Shown here: piece by piece, positions 7,726 through 10,268 of the stretch | Layout: each line of letters begins with the position of its first letter | Numbering within the stretch: position 1 is the stretch's first letter | NCBI GenBank assembly: GCA_905480565.1 | Contig: CAJQQW010000315.1 | Coordinates: forward strand, 1 to 10,268 | DNA length: 10,268 bases | From: an uncultured Halioglobus sp. | Lineage (GTDB): Bacteria > Pseudomonadota > Gammaproteobacteria > Pseudomonadales > Halieaceae | Direction of reading: 5' to 3' | The notes under the pieces: generated by a model | Databases searched by the model: none | What the model saw: the letters and a program-made list of their open reading frames with translations, nothing else | What the model was told of the DNA's origin: nothing | Translations under genes and position numbers: made by a program

Positions 7726-7756
7726 TCTGCGAGCAGCAATGATTAACCCTCGCAGA
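7726..7756 (+). other. 8-bp inverted repeat between the two modules
   Basis: TCTGCGAG (7726-7733) and CTCGCAGA (7749-7756) are perfect complements around a 15-base loop. In a long transcript this would form a stem separating the two A-rich modules. A second small hairpin, ACAACC-TT-GGTTGT (7773-7786), lies just after. The first arm also overlaps a poor GG-N10-GC (7721-7734) that I do not consider a confident promoter. Confidence 0.5.
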
Positions 7757-7835
7757 CACTGGGCATCACTGCACAACCTTGGTTGTCTTCGCCTAATAAT
7801 AAAATAGATGGAAATAAGAATAACGGATTGCGTGA

Positions 7836-7849
7836 GACCTGGATGGGGA
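7836..7849 (+). repeat. 14-base direct repeat in the small-RNA region, copy 2
   Basis: This is an exact second copy of the element at 7632-7645, again following two A-rich motifs (7795-7806 and 7812-7823) and leading into a hairpin. The sequence between the modules is not repeated, so only the motif-element-hairpin arrangement is conserved. Confidence 0.9.
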
Positions 7850-7868
7850 GAGCTCTGTTTTCCCCATC
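7842..7868 (+). terminator. Hairpin 2 of the small-RNA region, likely 3' end
   Basis: GATGGGGA (7842-7849) pairs perfectly with TCCCCATC (7861-7868). Including G-U pairs, the stem can extend to 12 bp with a 3-base loop. The following bases (ATTCACTCCCTTC) lack a clear T tract, so it may be a processing-stable 3' structure rather than a strong intrinsic terminator. Confidence 0.5.
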
Positions 7869-7917
7869 ATTCACTCCCTTCATGCAACGCCTTATTCAAC
7901 TAGTCGCGCCATTGGCC

Positions 7918-7948
7918 TTGCAGCACGTTCCTGCCCTTGTGTGATAAA
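7918..7948 (+). promoter_or_regulatory. Weak candidate sigma70 promoter for pcnB
   Basis: TTGCAG (7918-7923) and TGATAA/GATAAA (7942-7948) are spaced 18-19 bases apart about 40 bases before the pcnB start. This is a consensus match only. Read-through from the small-RNA promoter could also supply pcnB transcription. Confidence 0.3.
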
Positions 7949-7988
7949 CTGCGTGTCGGTTGAACACCCTCAACAGGTTTGAATCCGC

Positions 7989-9290
7989 TTGAATATCATC
8001 CCCCGGGATCAGCACTGCATCTCCCGTAAAAACATCAGCGACAGCGCCCTCAAAGTAATGTCGCGCCTGCGCAAGGGAGGCTTCCAGGCCTACCTGGTCG
8101 GCGGCGCAGTGCGCGATCTGCTGCGGGGAGCACACCCAAAAGATTTCGACGTCGCTACGGATGCCACTCCAGAGGCAGTCAACGAGCTGTTTCGCAATTC
8201 ACGCATCATCGGTCGCCGCTTTCGCATAGTGCACGTGCGGTTTGGGCGAGAGATCATTGAGGTGACCACTTTCCGTGGGCATCACGACAGCACACCGGAT
8301 ACCGGGCCGGGCAAAGGTGCCAGCAAGCACCATTCGCAGCAATCTGCCAGCGGATTGCTGTTACGCGATAACGTCTATGGCACCCTGGCCGAGGATGCAG
8401 CGCGGCGCGACCTGACCATTAATGCGCTGTATTACGACTCTGCAAAGTTCGAGGTATTCGACCAGGTCGACGGCCTCGAAGACATGGTAAAGCAGCAGAT
8501 TCGTATTATCGGCGACCCCGACCAACGCTACACCGAAGATCCCGTGCGCATGCTGCGTGTGCTGCGGTTTGCCGCCAAACTGTCTTTCGGCATTGCTCCG
8601 GACACCGCAGCGGCAATTCCGCGATGCGCGCATCTGCTGGAGCAGATTCCCTCGGCTCGCCTGTTCGACGAATTCCTGAAGCTGTTTCTCGGCGGGTACG
8701 CGGCCGCAACGCTGGATCAACTGATCCAGCACGATTTGCTGCGTTACCTGTTCCCCGAGTCCTGCATCGCCCTTGAGGAGCACCCTACCGGACAGGCCCT
8801 GGTAGAGGCCGCAATGGTTAGCACAGACGTCCGTATCGCGGCCGACAAACCGGTCACGCCCGCGTTTATTCTGGCGGCGCTGCTGTGGCCTGCGGTCGAT
8901 AACGCGTTCCAGCGGCGCAAGGCAGGTGATGAGCCACCCATGGTCGCCATACATGGAGCGGGCCAGGATGCCATTTCGGCCGCTGCACAGCACTTATCTA
9001 TTCCCAGAAGATTCAGCCAACCCATGCGGGAAATCTGGGAGTTCCAATTGCGCCTGCAGCGCAAAACAGGCCGCAAGGCGCTAGAACTTATGGAGCACAG
9101 GCGGTTTCGCGCGGCCTATGATTTTCTCCTGCTGCGGGAACAGGCCGGCGAGGAAACCGATGGACTCGGCCAGTGGTGGACAGAGGTTCAGACGCTGTCT
9201 ACGGCAGAGCGGGAAGAGAAAATGGCATCAAAGGGCCGCCGCAACCGCCCCGGTCGCAACCGGACGCGACGTCCAAAGCAAACTGAATGA
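7989..9290 (+). CDS. pcnB: Poly(A) polymerase I (PcnB)
   Basis: PcnB adds 3' poly(A) tails to RNA, marking transcripts and small RNAs for decay. The 433-residue product has the class II nucleotidyltransferase head: LVGGAVRDLL at 36-45, then the catalytic aspartates Asp52 and Asp54 in KDFDVATDATPE, and RRFRIVHVRFGREIIEVTTFRGHH. RRDLTINALYYD begins near 138, and the tRNA/RNA-binding segment IGDPDQRYTEDPVRMLRVLRFAAKL near 173. It lacks HD-domain features and ends in a basic tail (KGRRNRPGRNRTRRPK), both of which favour PcnB over CCA transferase. The start is a TTG at 7989: the frame is closed by TGA at 7980, and the first residues (IPRDQHCISRKNIS) match the PcnB N-terminus, so a later ATG would remove family sequence. 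AGG at 7975-7977 is a weak, distant ribosome site. Its stop overlaps folK. Confidence 0.95.
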   Translation: MNIIPRDQHCISRKNISDSALKVMSRLRKGGFQAYLVGGAVRDLLRGAHPKDFDVATDATPEAVNELFRNSRIIGRRFRIVHVRFGREIIEVTTFRGHHDSTPDTGPGKGASKHHSQQSASGLLLRDNVYGTLAEDAARRDLTINALYYDSAKFEVFDQVDGLEDMVKQQIRIIGDPDQRYTEDPVRMLRVLRFAAKLSFGIAPDTAAAIPRCAHLLEQIPSARLFDEFLKLFLGGYAAATLDQLIQHDLLRYLFPESCIALEEHPTGQALVEAAMVSTDVRIAADKPVTPAFILAALLWPAVDNAFQRRKAGDEPPMVAIHGAGQDAISAAAQHLSIPRRFSQPMREIWEFQLRLQRKTGRKALELMEHRRFRAAYDFLLLREQAGEETDGLGQWWTEVQTLSTAEREEKMASKGRRNRPGRNRTRRPKQTE

Positions 9291-9802
9291 TCTCGGCATA
9301 CATCGCCCTGGGCAGCAACCTGGGCCATCCGTTATTCCAGCTACGCACCGCACTTGCCAGCCTGGCAGCACTGCCCCATACAGAACTGCAAAGCGTTTCA
9401 AGCGGCTGGCGCAGCGCTGCCGTGGGACCTGGCGAGCAACCAGACTACCTCAATGCGGTTGCCATGATTACGACAGAGCTCGCACCTGACGCATTGTTGC
9501 AGGAGCTGCAACACATCGAGGCAGCACAGGGTCGCGAGCGCACCGAACACTGGGGACCCCGAACGCTGGATCTGGATATTCTGCTGTATGGCGATCTAGT
9601 GATCAGCACCGCGCAGCTCACTGTTCCGCATCCCCGCATGGGAGAGCGCAATTTTGTTCTGTACCCTCTGCGCGAAATCAGCAACACTAACCTGCTGCCG
9701 AACGGCATGAAAATTGATGCCCTGCTGCGGGAATGCCCCGCTAACGGGCTGGAGAAAACCGCGTTCCCGCTGCGGGACGCGCATTTTCCAGAGAACAGGT
9801 AA
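9287..9802 (+). CDS. folK: 2-amino-4-hydroxy-6-hydroxymethyldihydropteridine pyrophosphokinase (HPPK)
   Basis: HPPK transfers pyrophosphate from ATP to 6-hydroxymethyl-7,8-dihydropterin, the step before dihydropteroate synthase in folate synthesis. The 171-residue length is normal. Motifs seen are AYIALGSNLG at 4-13, the pterin-loop segment QPDYLNAV at 51-58, the family signature HWGPRTLDLDILLYGD with magnesium ligands Asp95 and Asp97, and VPHPRMGERNFVLYPL at 113-128. The ATG overlaps the pcnB stop in an ATGA arrangement, and no ribosome site is evident, so translation probably depends on pcnB. The pcnB-folK pairing is common in gammaproteobacteria. Confidence 0.96.
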   Translation: MISAYIALGSNLGHPLFQLRTALASLAALPHTELQSVSSGWRSAAVGPGEQPDYLNAVAMITTELAPDALLQELQHIEAAQGRERTEHWGPRTLDLDILLYGDLVISTAQLTVPHPRMGERNFVLYPLREISNTNLLPNGMKIDALLRECPANGLEKTAFPLRDAHFPENR

Positions 9803-9817
9803 CCCACAGGGACAAGT

Positions 9818-10268
9818 GTGATTTCAAGCAACAAGGCTATCAGCGTCGAGCTAAAAGGGCGCACACCGCCCTCTTTCATCGCGGTCGAGGGCTCGATTGG
9901 CGTGGGCAAAACCACGCTGGCCCACAAACTGGCTGCAAGCTTCGACTGCGCCACCTTGCTGGAGGACGCGGAGGAGAATCCGTTTCTGGAACGTTTCTAT
10001 AACAACCGGGAGCAGGCGGCCCTCGCCACTCAGCTGTTTTTCCTGTTCCAGCGTGCGCAAAAGATTCAGGATTTACGCCAGGCCGATATTTTCGCTCCGG
10101 ACAGGGTCGCAGATTTCCTGATCGATAAGGACCCTCTGTTCGCTCGCATCAACCTCGACAGGGACGAGTACCAGCTGTACGAAAAGGTCTACCAACAACT
10201 GACCATTGATGCGCCACGGCCAGATCTGGTGCTTTACCTGCAGGCACCCACCGATGTGCTGCTGTCCC
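9818..10268 (+). CDS. Deoxynucleoside kinase (dNK/dGK family), 5' part (runs off right edge)
   Basis: This enzyme should phosphorylate deoxynucleosides (deoxyadenosine or deoxyguanosine are plausible) to monophosphates for nucleotide salvage. From the GTG at 9818 there are 150 codons before the window ends. Visible are a P-loop GSIGVGKT at residues 25-32 inside FIAVEGSIGVGKTTLA, the substrate-pocket segment LLEDAEENPFLERFY near 48-61, FFLFQRAQKI near 74-83, the Asp-Arg pair at 95-96 (the DR/ERS-type motif of the family) and LVLYLQAPTDVLL near 137-149, the strand before the lid. AGGGA (9808-9812) lies 5 bases before the GTG and supports this start; the nearby GTG at 9816 runs straight into TGA. 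It follows folK by 15 bases and is probably in the same operon. In Pseudomonas folK is followed by panB, so this kinase appears inserted between them; panB may lie just beyond the window. Confidence 0.88.
   Translation, partial: MISSNKAISVELKGRTPPSFIAVEGSIGVGKTTLAHKLAASFDCATLLEDAEENPFLERFYNNREQAALATQLFFLFQRAQKIQDLRQADIFAPDRVADFLIDKDPLFARINLDRDEYQLYEKVYQQLTIDAPRPDLVLYLQAPTDVLLS

Larger units (their letters stand above)
7575..7872 (+). ncRNA. crcZ: Candidate CrcZ-like small RNA (Hfq/Crc-titrating), ends approximate
   Basis: No convincing protein gene fits this stretch, which begins 12 bases after the sigma54 -12 element and lies between cbrB and pcnB, exactly where Pseudomonas has crcZ. CrcZ sequesters Hfq/Crc through A-rich motifs and so lifts carbon catabolite repression. 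Four segments contain exact AANAANAA matches: 7582-7596, 7606-7618, 7795-7806 and 7812-7823. They form two pairs, each followed 12-13 bases later by the same 14-base element and a G/C-rich hairpin. The 3' end is set by me at the second hairpin. If the first hairpin (7641-7658) terminates, the product may instead be a short RNA of about 90 bases, with or without a second one. I see no extended identity to Pseudomonas crcZ, so the symbol rests on location, promoter and motifs. A CsrA-binding RNA is the main alternative. Confidence 0.65.

Noticed and set aside
7721..7734. Second sigma54-like GG-N10-GC before module 2
   Set aside because: Only the GG, GC and two other positions fit the consensus, and the site lies within an 8-bp inverted repeat. 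It is kept only as a possibility that module 2 has its own promoter.
7739..7807. 22-codon frame (ATG at 7739) inside the small-RNA region
   Set aside because: It has no ribosome site, and its end runs through the A-rich motif at 7795-7806, which is better explained as an Hfq/Crc site.

Overview
This window looks like a chromosomal housekeeping and regulatory block from a gammaproteobacterium. No mobile element, phage gene, CRISPR array or tRNA/rRNA was seen. The gene order is aminotransferase, dksA, gluQRS, a small membrane protein, cbrA, cbrB, an RNA-rich intergenic region, pcnB, folK. This matches the order I know from Pseudomonas (the PA4722 to PA4728 region, with crcZ between cbrB and pcnB). 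Three features suggest a non-Pseudomonas relative, possibly a marine Cellvibrionales/Halieaceae-type bacterium: a very long lysine-rich DksA N-terminus, a deoxynucleoside kinase after folK, and an intergenic RNA region unlike the Pseudomonas crcZ I remember. That placement is inference.

Layout. Minus strand 1-854: 5' part of a PLP-dependent aminotransferase that runs off the left edge. It is divergent from dksA (1053-1733), a transcription factor carrying seven KKKAPA repeats, and from gluQRS (1751-2650), a tRNA-Asp queuosine glutamylation enzyme. A likely sigma70 promoter at 2664-2692 precedes a 58-residue membrane protein (2763-2939). That gene overlaps cbrA (2929-5904), a transporter-like sensor kinase. 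cbrB (5992-7425) encodes the cognate sigma54-activating response regulator. pcnB (7989-9290) and folK (9287-9802) overlap, and a deoxynucleoside kinase gene (9818 onward) is cut by the right edge.

The most interesting part is the 563-base gap between cbrB and pcnB. It contains GTTAC/GTAAC half-sites, including a perfect 12-bp palindrome, then a good sigma54 promoter (GG-N10-GC). After these come four A-rich AANAANAA motifs arranged as two modules about 204 bases apart. Each module ends in the same 14-base element and a G/C-rich hairpin. Position, promoter class and A-rich motifs together point to a CrcZ-like small RNA that titrates Hfq/Crc.

How it fits together: CbrA probably senses carbon or nitrogen status or a transported solute and phosphorylates CbrB. 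CbrB would then activate sigma54-dependent transcription of the RNA, which would relieve Hfq/Crc translational repression of catabolic genes. The flanking genes serve stringent-response control (dksA), tRNA modification (gluQRS), RNA 3' polyadenylation (pcnB), folate synthesis (folK) and nucleotide salvage (the kinase).
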